A DNA stretch of 64,000 nucleotides from JALYGJ01 sp036558545 (GTDB lineage Bacteria; Chloroflexota; Limnocylindria; Limnocylindrales; CSP1-4): the NCBI GenBank assembly GCA_036558545.1, contig DATBFJ010000071.1, positions 1-64,000 of the forward strand. The letters are read 5' to 3'. The notes beneath the pieces were generated by a model. It searched no databases, was not told the DNA's origin, and saw nothing but the letters and a program-made list of their open reading frames with translations. Numbering within the stretch: position 1 is the first letter of the stretch; each line of letters begins with the position of its first letter. Made by a program: the position numbers and the translations under genes. Positions 16,185 through 23,971 of this stretch are shown piece after piece.

Positions 16185-16985
16185 CTAGTCGCTCCTCCAC
16201 GCGGGGTCGCGTTTCTCCAGGAAGGCGCGCAGACCTTCCTGGCCCTCGGCGCTCGTCCGCTGGCCGGCTATTCGGCGCGCGGTATGCCAACGCGTCGACT
16301 CGTGGGGCAGCCCACGAACTTCACGGATGATCGCTTTCGCGGCTCGCGCTGCAGTTGGCCCTGCGGCCAGCAGGTCCTTCACGGCCGTCTGAACGGCCGT
16401 GTCGAGGGCAACCTCACCCTCGACAACTTCGTGTACCAGGCCAATTCGCAGCGCACGCATCGCGTCGAAGCGACGCCCACCCGGGAAAAGCGCGCGGGCG
16501 TGCGTTTCGCCGATCTTGGCGATCACGAACGGCGATATGACCGATGGCAGAATGCCCAGCCGCGTCTCCGTAAAGCCGAATCGAGTGCCGGCCTCTGCGA
16601 TGACAAGATCCGCAACCGCGCACAGACCCATACCACCGCCAAGGGCCGCGCCTTGTACGCGTGCGACCACGGGCGCGGCGCAGCGATCGATCGCATCGAA
16701 CATCTCGGCCATGACCATCGCATCCTGCTCGTTTTCCTCGCGCGTCAAGCCAAGGCTGGCACGCATCCACTTGACGTCCGCGCCGGCGCAGAACGACGGT
16801 CCCTCGCCGGCGAGCACCACGACGCGCAGCGAATCTGCGGGCTCATCGGACAGGCGCAGGAACAGGCGACGGAGCTCGACAATCAGCTCCGCATTGAACG
16901 CGTTGTGAACGTCCGGGCGGTTGAGCGTCACACGCGCGACGGAGCTGTTTGGGCCGCTGCGCTCGACGATCAAGTTGCTTTTCAT
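16185..16985 (-). CDS. Enoyl-CoA hydratase family, probable methylglutaconyl-CoA hydratase
   Basis: 266 residues from the ATG at 16985, which overlaps the MOSC-GNAT stop (ATGA); a longer in-frame extension upstream is low-complexity and lies inside that gene. Crotonase features: LNRPDVHNAFNAEL, AGEGPSFCAGADVKWM (oxyanion hole), VQGAALGGGMGLCAVADLVIA, and FGFTETRLGILP with the catalytic Glu. It hydrates an enoyl-CoA; next to MCC and HMG-CoA lyase genes, 3-methylglutaconyl-CoA is the likely substrate. Confidence 0.87.
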   Translation of the reverse strand: MKSNLIVERSGPNSSVARVTLNRPDVHNAFNAELIVELRRLFLRLSDEPADSLRVVVLAGEGPSFCAGADVKWMRASLGLTREENEQDAMVMAEMFDAIDRCAAPVVARVQGAALGGGMGLCAVADLVIAEAGTRFGFTETRLGILPSVISPFVIAKIGETHARALFPGGRRFDAMRALRIGLVHEVVEGEVALDTAVQTAVKDLLAAGPTAARAAKAIIREVRGLPHESTRWHTARRIAGQRTSAEGQEGLRAFLEKRDPAWRSD

Positions 16986-18268
16986 TTCGGGTCGTATATG
17001 TAGTTGGAGCGCATTCCGATCATGTGCATGCCCGATGCCCGCAAGTTGCGAGCCGAGGTGAGTTCCGGTTCGGCAGAGGCGCCAACCAGGTTGCAGCCGA
17101 TCTCCTCTGCGGCTCGTGCGCGGGCGGCGATGAAAGCGCGCTGAATGCCACGCCCGCGCGCCCGCTGCGCAACGACGGCGCCGCGCATCCAGCCGGTTTT
17201 GCCGCTGACGTGCAGCGACGCATTGCCAACCACTTCGCCATCCATCTCGGCGACGAAGATTGTTCGCGAGCTTGTCCGCGCCAGCTCGCGCAGCACGGCC
17301 GGCCACGGATCGACGGTGCCGGCGTCCATCCCGCCCGCGGACGTGTTGCCCGTTTCGACACTCGCGAAGTCGGCCGTGTCATCTGGTTGCACGCGGCGGA
17401 TGAGGACACCTTGGGGCGTGGGTAGCTCCGCGATGTCGCCGGGGGCCGCCGCGAACATGCCCAAAGTCAAATCAGGCTCGGCTCCTACCCATGGCGCATC
17501 TTCAGCCCAAATCCATCCTCGCGTGCCGCGCCGGTCGAAGTAGTCAAACGCCATCGGCAGCAGGTTCGGGAGCCCGGCAAAGCCATGTGCCTGATTGAAT
17601 GCCGGGCCGGGCAGTTGACGCGACGATGCCATGGAGATTTCGCCGGACTCGTAAATGTCCACCTCGAATCCCGCCGACCGTGCGGCTTTCCACGCAGCGA
17701 TAGACGACTTGCCCTCGGCGCGGTCGAGCCAGCGCAGCGTGAGCGCGTCGACGGCAGTCGAATGCACGCCCGCAGCCGTAACCACGATCGGATCATCCGG
17801 CGCCACGATGCCCTCGCGCACAACCCGGGCGTACATGCGCGAGTCAGAAGGGTGCTTGTCGATCAGGATCCGATTGAAGTTGCCATCGCTGAAGTTGTAC
17901 GTCTGCGTCGCACATGGCGTGGTCGACGAAGCAAGCTCCAGGACAACCTCGTGGCCGACTTGCACGATGGCGCCGATCGGCAGCAGCGACCACTCAATGC
18001 CCCACGTGGTCAGGTTCTCGCCAGCTCCACCCGCGATGATCGGGTGACCTTCTGCCTGAAGGCGGTCGATGACTTCCATCCCGAACAGGCAAACGGCGCG
18101 GTGCGGTCCGCCGTGAACCGTGGACTCGCGATGCTTATCGCCCTCGAGGCCGTACCGGCCGACCCACGCTCGATCGACGGGCATCTTTGGTACACCGCCG
18201 GGAGAGACATTGACCTGCAGCACCCGGCCCGAAGCAAGGGTTAAGCCGGTCTTAGCGATGTCGCTCAC
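16982..18268 (-). CDS. MOSC domain-GNAT acetyltransferase fusion
   Basis: 428 residues from the GTG at 18268, which overlaps the previous stop (GTGA). The N-terminal half is a MOSC domain (about residues 10-160): VNVSPGGVPKMPV, GLEGDKHRESTVHGGPHRAVCLF, and the conserved Cys in STTPCATQ. MOSC domains handle sulfur or molybdenum-cofactor-linked chemistry. The C-terminal part (about 300-428) is a GNAT acetyltransferase ending with RGRGIQRAFIAARARAAEE and ASAEPELTSARNLRASGM. The combination and its substrate are unknown to me. It sits in the leucine-catabolism operon between the PPC-domain gene and the hydratase. Confidence 0.78.
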   Translation of the reverse strand: MSDIAKTGLTLASGRVLQVNVSPGGVPKMPVDRAWVGRYGLEGDKHRESTVHGGPHRAVCLFGMEVIDRLQAEGHPIIAGGAGENLTTWGIEWSLLPIGAIVQVGHEVVLELASSTTPCATQTYNFSDGNFNRILIDKHPSDSRMYARVVREGIVAPDDPIVVTAAGVHSTAVDALTLRWLDRAEGKSSIAAWKAARSAGFEVDIYESGEISMASSRQLPGPAFNQAHGFAGLPNLLPMAFDYFDRRGTRGWIWAEDAPWVGAEPDLTLGMFAAAPGDIAELPTPQGVLIRRVQPDDTADFASVETGNTSAGGMDAGTVDPWPAVLRELARTSSRTIFVAEMDGEVVGNASLHVSGKTGWMRGAVVAQRARGRGIQRAFIAARARAAEEIGCNLVGASAEPELTSARNLRASGMHMIGMRSNYIYDPK

Positions 18269-18696
18269 GCCTGCTCTGGCAGCTGCATGACATAAAGGCC
18301 GCACGCCTCATCGAGCGCGCGGTGGACCGCCTGGGCCTCAGGGCGCAGCCAAACCTCGAGTGTCGGGTGCACGAACAGCTCGTTCACGTGCCCGCCCACG
18401 ACCGATAGGTCGCGACGGCCCAGTGATACATGGGCATGGATGAACGGCTTGGCCTCGCGAATCGTGACGTTTCCGACCAGCGAGACAACCTCCATCTGCT
18501 CAGTGAGCTGGTGTTGCTCGTACTGCTGTGTTTCAGCGTTCCAGTAGCTCACCGTGGCGCCGCGAACTGCGCCGAGCCCGGTCAACGCGGCGTAGCCAAT
18601 ACTCTCGCTACCCAGCCAGTCAAGCGACGCAGCCATGAACCGCTCTCCGCTGAGAAAGCGCAGCTGCACGCGCTCGCCTTGTTTCAGGTATTGCAC
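18265..18696 (-). CDS. PPC/DUF296 domain protein
   Basis: 143 residues from the GTG at 18696; GAAGGTG just upstream is a fair ribosome site, and longer frames overlap the divergent lipoprotein gene. It resembles the PPC (plants and prokaryotes conserved, DUF296, PF03479) fold: an early strand LKQGERVQLRFLSGE, GLGAVRGATVSYW, and the terminal block KPFIHAHVSLGRRDLSVVGG with conserved His residues, then HPTLEVWL. Bacterial PPC proteins form trimers; a DNA-binding role is known only for the plant AT-hook fusions. It is the first gene of the block running down to the biotin carboxylase. Confidence 0.78.
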   Translation of the reverse strand: MQYLKQGERVQLRFLSGERFMAASLDWLGSESIGYAALTGLGAVRGATVSYWNAETQQYEQHQLTEQMEVVSLVGNVTIREAKPFIHAHVSLGRRDLSVVGGHVNELFVHPTLEVWLRPEAQAVHRALDEACGLYVMQLPEQA

Positions 18697-18736
18697 ACAC
18701 GCACCTTCGCATGTCAGAAAGCAACATGTGCGGACG

Positions 18737-19255
18737 ATGCGGTTGGCGATGCTCGTGGCAGCCATCCTGCTGACGCTGAGCTGCGCTTCGGCTAACGTGC
18801 CAACAGAGCCACCGAAAGGAACACCTGACATGACGCTAACGCTCACGAGCAGTGCATTCAGCGAAGGAGGGACGATCCCCCGTGACTACACCTGTGACGG
18901 GGCCAACAGGCAGCTGCCGGTGGCGTGGAGTGGCGTCCCGGAGGGCACGGCGGAATTGGCGCTCGTCATGGACGACCCCGACGCCAACGGATACGTCCAC
19001 TGGGTGGTCACCGGCATCCCGGCAGGCACCACCTCGATTGCTGACCAACTGCCGGCAGGCGTCCAAAGCGGCCAGCCATATCGCGGGCCCTGCCCGCCGT
19101 CGGGAACTCATCGTTACGTCCTGACGCTGTATGCGCTCTCTGCTCCGCTCGGCGCCGCCGCCAGCACTTCCTCGCAGGTCAGGTCGGCGGCCGCGGACAA
19201 GACTCTGGCGGCGGCAACGCTCACCGGTCGGTATACGCGCGGCGCGTCGTCTTGA
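18737..19255 (+). CDS. PEBP/YbhB-like lipoprotein
   Basis: 172 residues from the ATG at 18737, beginning MRLAMLVAAILLTLSC: a short hydrophobic signal with a lipobox ending at Cys16, so it is probably an exported lipoprotein. The mature part matches the phosphatidylethanolamine-binding protein/YbhB family (SSAFSEGGTIPRDYTCDG, LPVAWSGVPEGTAELAL, MDDPDAN...HWVVTGIP, YRGPCPPSG-HRY). Bacterial members are suspected ligand-binding or inhibitor proteins; no enzyme activity is established. Its stop overlaps the next gene's TTG start (TTGA), linking it to the adenylate cyclase. Confidence 0.88.
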   Translation: MRLAMLVAAILLTLSCASANVPTEPPKGTPDMTLTLTSSAFSEGGTIPRDYTCDGANRQLPVAWSGVPEGTAELALVMDDPDANGYVHWVVTGIPAGTTSIADQLPAGVQSGQPYRGPCPPSGTHRYVLTLYALSAPLGAAASTSSQVRSAAADKTLAAATLTGRYTRGASS

Positions 19256-20508
19256 GCACCACGCTCTCGACGCTCGGGCCGTTCGCCCGGATCGGCATCG
19301 ACGCGGCCGACGACGAGGACCAGCGCCTGCGCAAGGCGTTGCTCGTCGCGATCTCGGTACTGATCCTGCCGATCTCGCTGATGTGGGGCAGCCTTTACCT
19401 GGTCCTCGGCTCACCGGTGGGCTACGTGCCGTACCTCTATTTCGTCGTGTCGGTGATGGCGCTCATCGTCTTCGCGCGCACGCACAACGTCCGATTGCTC
19501 CTGTGGATCGAGCTGGCGAACATACTGCTCGCGCCGACCCTTTCGGCGATTCCGCTCGGCGGCTTCGTGGCTTCCTCGGGTGTGGGACTGTGGGGCTTCC
19601 TGGCGCCAATCGGTGCCCTCGTCTTTATAGGCGCCGCAGGTGGCGTCGAATGGTTCATCGCGTGGCTCGTGGTTTTCCTGGGTTCCGGGCTCGTGGGTGA
19701 GTTCCTGCGTGACGGCACTCCACTACCGCTGCCGGCGTGGTTCACGACGACGATGTTGGCGCTCAACATCTCGGTTGCGGGGATCGTCGTTTTCGTCCTG
19801 ATGGTCGTCTTCGTCGTTCAACGCCAGGACGCCCTCGCCGCGTTGCGCATAGAGCAGGACAAGGCAGAGAACCTGCTGCTCAACGTTCTGCCTCGCTCGA
19901 TTGCCGATCGGCTCAAGTCTGAGCCGCAGACCATCGCGGACCACTACGACGAGGCTTCCATCCTGTTCGCCGACGTTGTCGACTTCACCCCGTTTGCCGA
20001 GCGACTTGCGCCGACGCAGGTGGTGGGCACTCTCGACTCGCTGTTCAGCCGATTCGACGAGCTTGCCGAACGCTACGGCCTCGAGAAGATCAAGACCATC
20101 GGCGACTGCTACATGGTTGCCGCCGGTGTACCGACTTCGCGCCAAGACCATGCAAGGGCCATTGCCTGCATGGCATTGGACATGTTGGGCGTAATGAAGG
20201 CGAACGACGACGTCGGCAAGCTCGGGCTGGAGCTGCGTGTTGGGATCAACTCGGGACCGGTCGTCGCGGGTGTGATCGGTCGGAAGCGCTTCCTTTATGA
20301 CATGTGGGGCGACGCGGTGAACATCGCCAGCCGCATGGAGTCACATGGCACGCCGGGCCACATCCAGGTGACCAATGCGACGCACGACCTGCTCAAGGAC
20401 GACTTCGTTTTCGAGCATCGCGGCCCGGTCGAGGTTAAGGGCAAGGGTGAGATGGACACCTGGTATCTCGTCGGCGAGAAAGTGCTCGATCCCGCCGCTG
20501 CGGCCTGA
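19252..20508 (+). CDS. Membrane class III adenylate cyclase
   Basis: 418 residues from a TTG that overlaps the previous stop. About five to six membrane helices span residues 30-190, followed by a linker helix and a class III cyclase domain (about 225-418). Catalytic features are intact: ILFADVVDFT with the metal Asp (241), EKIKTIGDCYM with the second metal Asp and the adenine-specifying Lys, and YDMWGDAVNIASRM with the Asp/Asn/Arg set. The substrate pair Lys/Asp predicts ATP rather than GTP. It probably makes cAMP at the membrane. The next two plus-strand genes look functionally related. Confidence 0.9.
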   Translation: MSTTLSTLGPFARIGIDAADDEDQRLRKALLVAISVLILPISLMWGSLYLVLGSPVGYVPYLYFVVSVMALIVFARTHNVRLLLWIELANILLAPTLSAIPLGGFVASSGVGLWGFLAPIGALVFIGAAGGVEWFIAWLVVFLGSGLVGEFLRDGTPLPLPAWFTTTMLALNISVAGIVVFVLMVVFVVQRQDALAALRIEQDKAENLLLNVLPRSIADRLKSEPQTIADHYDEASILFADVVDFTPFAERLAPTQVVGTLDSLFSRFDELAERYGLEKIKTIGDCYMVAAGVPTSRQDHARAIACMALDMLGVMKANDDVGKLGLELRVGINSGPVVAGVIGRKRFLYDMWGDAVNIASRMESHGTPGHIQVTNATHDLLKDDFVFEHRGPVEVKGKGEMDTWYLVGEKVLDPAAAA

Positions 20509-20561
20509 GTTTCCGGCGCGCTGCACGCCCGCAGTGATGAATATTCTTTGCGCCACGACGG

Positions 20562-21953
20562 ATGAACCAAGCTGACCATATGAGCGCCAGTCTCGTCGAG
20601 GCTCTGCAGACGGCACTGGATCAGCTGGCAACAGCCACCAAGGCCAGTTCTGCAGAAGGTCAGTTCGACGCACGCCTCGCACTCTTTGATGTCTTCGTCC
20701 AGAAGGCGATGGTTGCCGAGGCCGTTGAGGAGCTCGAAGCGTGTGAACGGCTTTTGCCCGGGCCGGGAGATCTGGCACGCCTCGCCGCGTTCAGAGCACG
20801 ATCTGCGACGACTGCATTACTACGCGGCGAGTACTCGCGCGCCGACAAGCTCGTGGCTGAGGACCCGGAAGGCCTGTGGTTCCAGGGCTTCCTGCTGAGG
20901 CGCGATCTGGGCCGGTACATCGCTGATGACGTCGCATCCACGAGGAAGAGGCTGCAGGATCATGCCGGCAACAACGCGCAGTTGCTTGCCCTCGCGATGC
21001 GCGCCTCCGGACCTGACGCATACGCAGAGCTGTTTCGGCACACCGGACAGCTCGCCGTCGTCCCAGAGCTCGGCAGTGCCGGACCAGTCGACAGGTACCT
21101 CGGACTGATCGCGGCGAGTGAGGGTCGCCTTGACGACGCTCAGCGCCATCTGGATGCGGCCGTTCGTGTCGCTGATCGCAATGATCTCTTGCCGTGGGCG
21201 GCACGCGCCCGCGCCGACGTCGCCAACGTCCTGGCCGAGCGCGGGCGTGCAGGCGATGCCGAGTTGGCGGCTCAGACCCTTGCGGCAGCGCAAAGGACCG
21301 CGCTGGAGATTGGTCTGGTCGATTTGCTGACTGACAAAGGGCAGCCGGCCACAAAGCCAAACGTTTTCCGCCGCGATGGGGAGTTCTGGACGATCTCGTT
21401 CGGAGGTTCGACGTTTTCGCTGCGCGACAGCAAGGGCCTGGTTTACCTGGCCTCATTGCTCGCCGCCCCAGATCGCGAAATTCACTCGCTGGAACTCGTC
21501 CGTGGCGCCAGTCGAGACGCGGCTTCCAACGAGGTTGCGCGCGTCGACCCCGCTGCTGCTGCTGATTTCACGTCAGATCCATTTACCGGCGGCGGCGAGG
21601 TAATCGACGCGGAGGCACGCGAGGACTACCGCCGGCGCCTCGCCGACATAGATGCGGAAATTGCACAGGCTACGGATTGGAACGATCCCGAGCGCGTCGC
21701 GCGCTTGAGCGAAGAGCGCGACTTTCTCATTCGGGAGCTCGCCGGCGCTGTTGGCCTTGGAGGAGTTACTCGGAGCGCCACATCCGCGTCGGAGCGAGCG
21801 CGGATAAGCGTTACCAAAGCGATCTGGTCTTCCGTCGACCGGATTTCGACCCATGGGCCTGAGCTCGGTCGGCACCTGACGTTGACGGTTCACACAGGCA
21901 CGTTCTGTTCATACACTCCAGATCCTGCCCTGAAGATCGTCTGGGAGCTCTGA
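20562..21953 (+). CDS. TPR-like protein with C-terminal domain of adenylate-cyclase/regulator type
   Basis: 463 residues. Residues about 10-265 are alpha-helical repeats (RLDDAQRHLDAAVRVADRNDL and related units). From about 275 a compact domain starts with FWTISFGGSTFSLRDSKG, LVYLASLLAAPDREIHSLEL, a type often seen at the C-terminus of actinobacterial, myxobacterial and Chloroflexi TPR-ATPase or cyclase-linked regulators. It is followed by an acidic helix and a conserved end (ASERARISVTKAI...GTFCSYTPDP). No ATPase, cyclase or transmembrane region is present. It lies between the cyclase and the ligand-binding fusion, hence a candidate signalling partner. Specific role unknown. Confidence 0.65.
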   Translation: MNQADHMSASLVEALQTALDQLATATKASSAEGQFDARLALFDVFVQKAMVAEAVEELEACERLLPGPGDLARLAAFRARSATTALLRGEYSRADKLVAEDPEGLWFQGFLLRRDLGRYIADDVASTRKRLQDHAGNNAQLLALAMRASGPDAYAELFRHTGQLAVVPELGSAGPVDRYLGLIAASEGRLDDAQRHLDAAVRVADRNDLLPWAARARADVANVLAERGRAGDAELAAQTLAAAQRTALEIGLVDLLTDKGQPATKPNVFRRDGEFWTISFGGSTFSLRDSKGLVYLASLLAAPDREIHSLELVRGASRDAASNEVARVDPAAAADFTSDPFTGGGEVIDAEAREDYRRRLADIDAEIAQATDWNDPERVARLSEERDFLIRELAGAVGLGGVTRSATSASERARISVTKAIWSSVDRISTHGPELGRHLTLTVHTGTFCSYTPDPALKIVWEL

Positions 21954-22143
21954 TCAGGTGGCGTACGAGCGAAGGAACGGCCGTGCCGTCTGAGTTCACG
22001 CCCACTGGTTAGTCGAGTCAGCATTCGCTGCCCGAAACTCAGAACGGAGCTACATCACGGCCGATCCGAAGTCGCGGATAGCCATCAGTGGGGCGACACA
22101 CGAGCGCCCGTCGGATTCCGCGCACGGCTATCTCTACGTTGAG

Positions 22144-23949
22144 TTGCGTGGCCTTCCCGAGCTGATGCAACGACTCAGCGCACACTACGCCGCCGCGACG
22201 CTGTTTTCGTTCGGTGAAGCCATTCAGAAAGCCGTAGCGGCCCATCCCGGCACGGAGATCCGTGCCGAAGGCGACAGCTACATGTGCGTGTGTCCCACGG
22301 TCTCCGCAGCATTGGAGCTTGGCAGCCGCCTGCTGCAGACCCCGCTCCGCGGGGACCATGACGGAGCCGTCTCGATTGCGTGTGGACTCGTAACCGAGAG
22401 CGGCGATAGCCCAGCTCATAGCCTCGTGGAAGCGGCGCACCTTGGCGCCCTGGCTCCAGCTGGCGCGATGCTCGTGTCAGACGACGTTCGTCGTTTGGCG
22501 CCCACGTCAGAGCTGGCGTATCAGAGGGCTCGAACGGCCGAGCGAGACACCGGCTCGCAGGGACGCGTGTGGCTGACAGTGCCGCCCGGGCCTCGAGTTC
22601 GGACAGTTGCTTCGTCGCGATGGGGCACGCCAACTCTTGTCGGCGCAGGCGCTGCTATCGGACTCGTGGTCGTCGTTGCGCTTGCCGGGGCCTGGCTCGT
22701 CCAGCGCGGCGCCAACGGGGCAGTCGGCCACTTGCCGCCCGGACCGTGGACGATCGCAGCTCAGCTCCCGCTATCAGGGGCACGAGAACCACTGGGCGAG
22801 ACGCTTGTCAACGCCGTGCAAATGGCCATCGACGATACGAACGCCCAGGGCGGAGTTGACGGCCAGGTTATTAAGCTCGAGGTCGAAGACGAGGGAGCGA
22901 GCAGCGACACGTACCTCGCGACCGCCTCGATCGACGATTTCGTTGCCGACGACTCAGTTCTGGCGGTGATCGGCCCCCTCCAGTCGCCGCATGGCGTTGT
23001 CGATATCCCGCCGACGAATGCGGCGGGACTCCTGATGTGCAGTCCCTCGAACACGAACCCTGGGCTGACCAAACCTCGAGATGGGGCACTCGATCTGCGA
23101 TCGGCCAACCCAGATCGAATCAATTACGTACGACTCATCACCAGCGACGATATCCAGGGGCCGGCCGCGGCGGCGTTTGTCTACCAGTCGCCGACCACGG
23201 GCATCCCAAACGCTGGAATTCCCGACACGCGGGGACTCGGCATCAAACAGGTGTTGGTCGTCGACGACACGAGCGTCGGAGGTCGACAAGTCGCCGACGC
23301 CTTTCAGGCAGCGTTCCAGGCGCGCGGTGGCACAACCGAGCGTCGCGCCGTCAATCCAGGCACGAGCGATTACACGGATATCGTCAGCCCGCTGGCAGAC
23401 ACCTCGGAGGGCGCCTGGGCCGTCTATTACGCAGGTGATAGCGCGCCCGCAGCCTCTCTGAAACACGTCATGTTCCTCGACGGCTACCACAGCGTGCCGT
23501 TTGTCAGCTGGGACGGACTGTACGACGGGACCGGAACGGATTCGGGCTCGTTCATCAACCTCGCCGGCCCCGCGGCGGCAAATACATTCATCACCCAAGC
23601 TTCAATCGCGCCGACCAAGGCCGATTTCAGCCAGCGCTATCAAGAGACATTCGGCGCGGATCCAAACCCCTACGCCGCGGCCGCCTACGCGTGCACGCAA
23701 GTCGCTATAGGAGCGATCCAGCACGCCGCGGACCAGGCCATCGCGGCACCCGCGTTGCGTGATGCAGTACGTGCCTACGCAGTCGATCCAGCGAACAAGG
23801 TCGAGACGTCGCTGGGCACAGTGGCCTTCGACGTAAACGGCGACTCGGCCAGCCAGTACGTCAACCTGTACGCCACGGACATGGGGGCAAACAACGGTGC
23901 CGGAGACTGGCTCTACCTCGATGAGCAGGACTTTGGACCGGCGCCGTAG
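22144..23949 (+). CDS. Degenerate cyclase domain-TM-LivJ-like ligand-binding fusion
   Basis: 601 residues from TTG 22144. Residues about 1-147 resemble a class III cyclase: EIRAEGDSYM aligns with KIKTIGDCYM, but the first metal-Asp strand reads YVELRG and the other catalytic residues are missing, so it is predicted inactive. One membrane helix (164-187) follows. Residues about 200-595 are a periplasmic amino-acid-binding (Peripla_BP_6, LivJ-like) domain: AAQLPLSGAREPLGE, AVIGPLQSPHGV, SDYTDIVSPLA. The TTG falls inside the first cyclase strand; the frame is open back to 21994 with no ATG/GTG/TTG, so the true start is probably upstream at a rare codon. Likely an extracellular ligand sensor. Confidence 0.72.
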   Translation: MRGLPELMQRLSAHYAAATLFSFGEAIQKAVAAHPGTEIRAEGDSYMCVCPTVSAALELGSRLLQTPLRGDHDGAVSIACGLVTESGDSPAHSLVEAAHLGALAPAGAMLVSDDVRRLAPTSELAYQRARTAERDTGSQGRVWLTVPPGPRVRTVASSRWGTPTLVGAGAAIGLVVVVALAGAWLVQRGANGAVGHLPPGPWTIAAQLPLSGAREPLGETLVNAVQMAIDDTNAQGGVDGQVIKLEVEDEGASSDTYLATASIDDFVADDSVLAVIGPLQSPHGVVDIPPTNAAGLLMCSPSNTNPGLTKPRDGALDLRSANPDRINYVRLITSDDIQGPAAAAFVYQSPTTGIPNAGIPDTRGLGIKQVLVVDDTSVGGRQVADAFQAAFQARGGTTERRAVNPGTSDYTDIVSPLADTSEGAWAVYYAGDSAPAASLKHVMFLDGYHSVPFVSWDGLYDGTGTDSGSFINLAGPAAANTFITQASIAPTKADFSQRYQETFGADPNPYAAAAYACTQVAIGAIQHAADQAIAAPALRDAVRAYAVDPANKVETSLGTVAFDVNGDSASQYVNLYATDMGANNGAGDWLYLDEQDFGPAP

Positions 23950-23971
23950 CCGCGCAGCCGGCGCCGGCTAC
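23946..23971. terminator. Hairpin carrying both stop codons of a convergent gene pair
   Basis: GTAGCCG (23946-23952) pairs with CGGCTAC (23965-23971), 12-nt GC-rich loop. The TAG of the plus-strand ligand-binding fusion and the TAG of the minus-strand carboxyltransferase are both inside the arms. Being symmetrical it could end transcription from both sides; no T-tract is seen, so Rho-independent action is uncertain. Confidence 0.45.

Noticed and set aside
16134..16290. ATG start at 16290 for the biotin carboxylase
   Set aside because: It would overlap the hydratase gene by over 100 bp with an Arg-rich, non-conserved leader. The HTH begins later and stays in frame either way.
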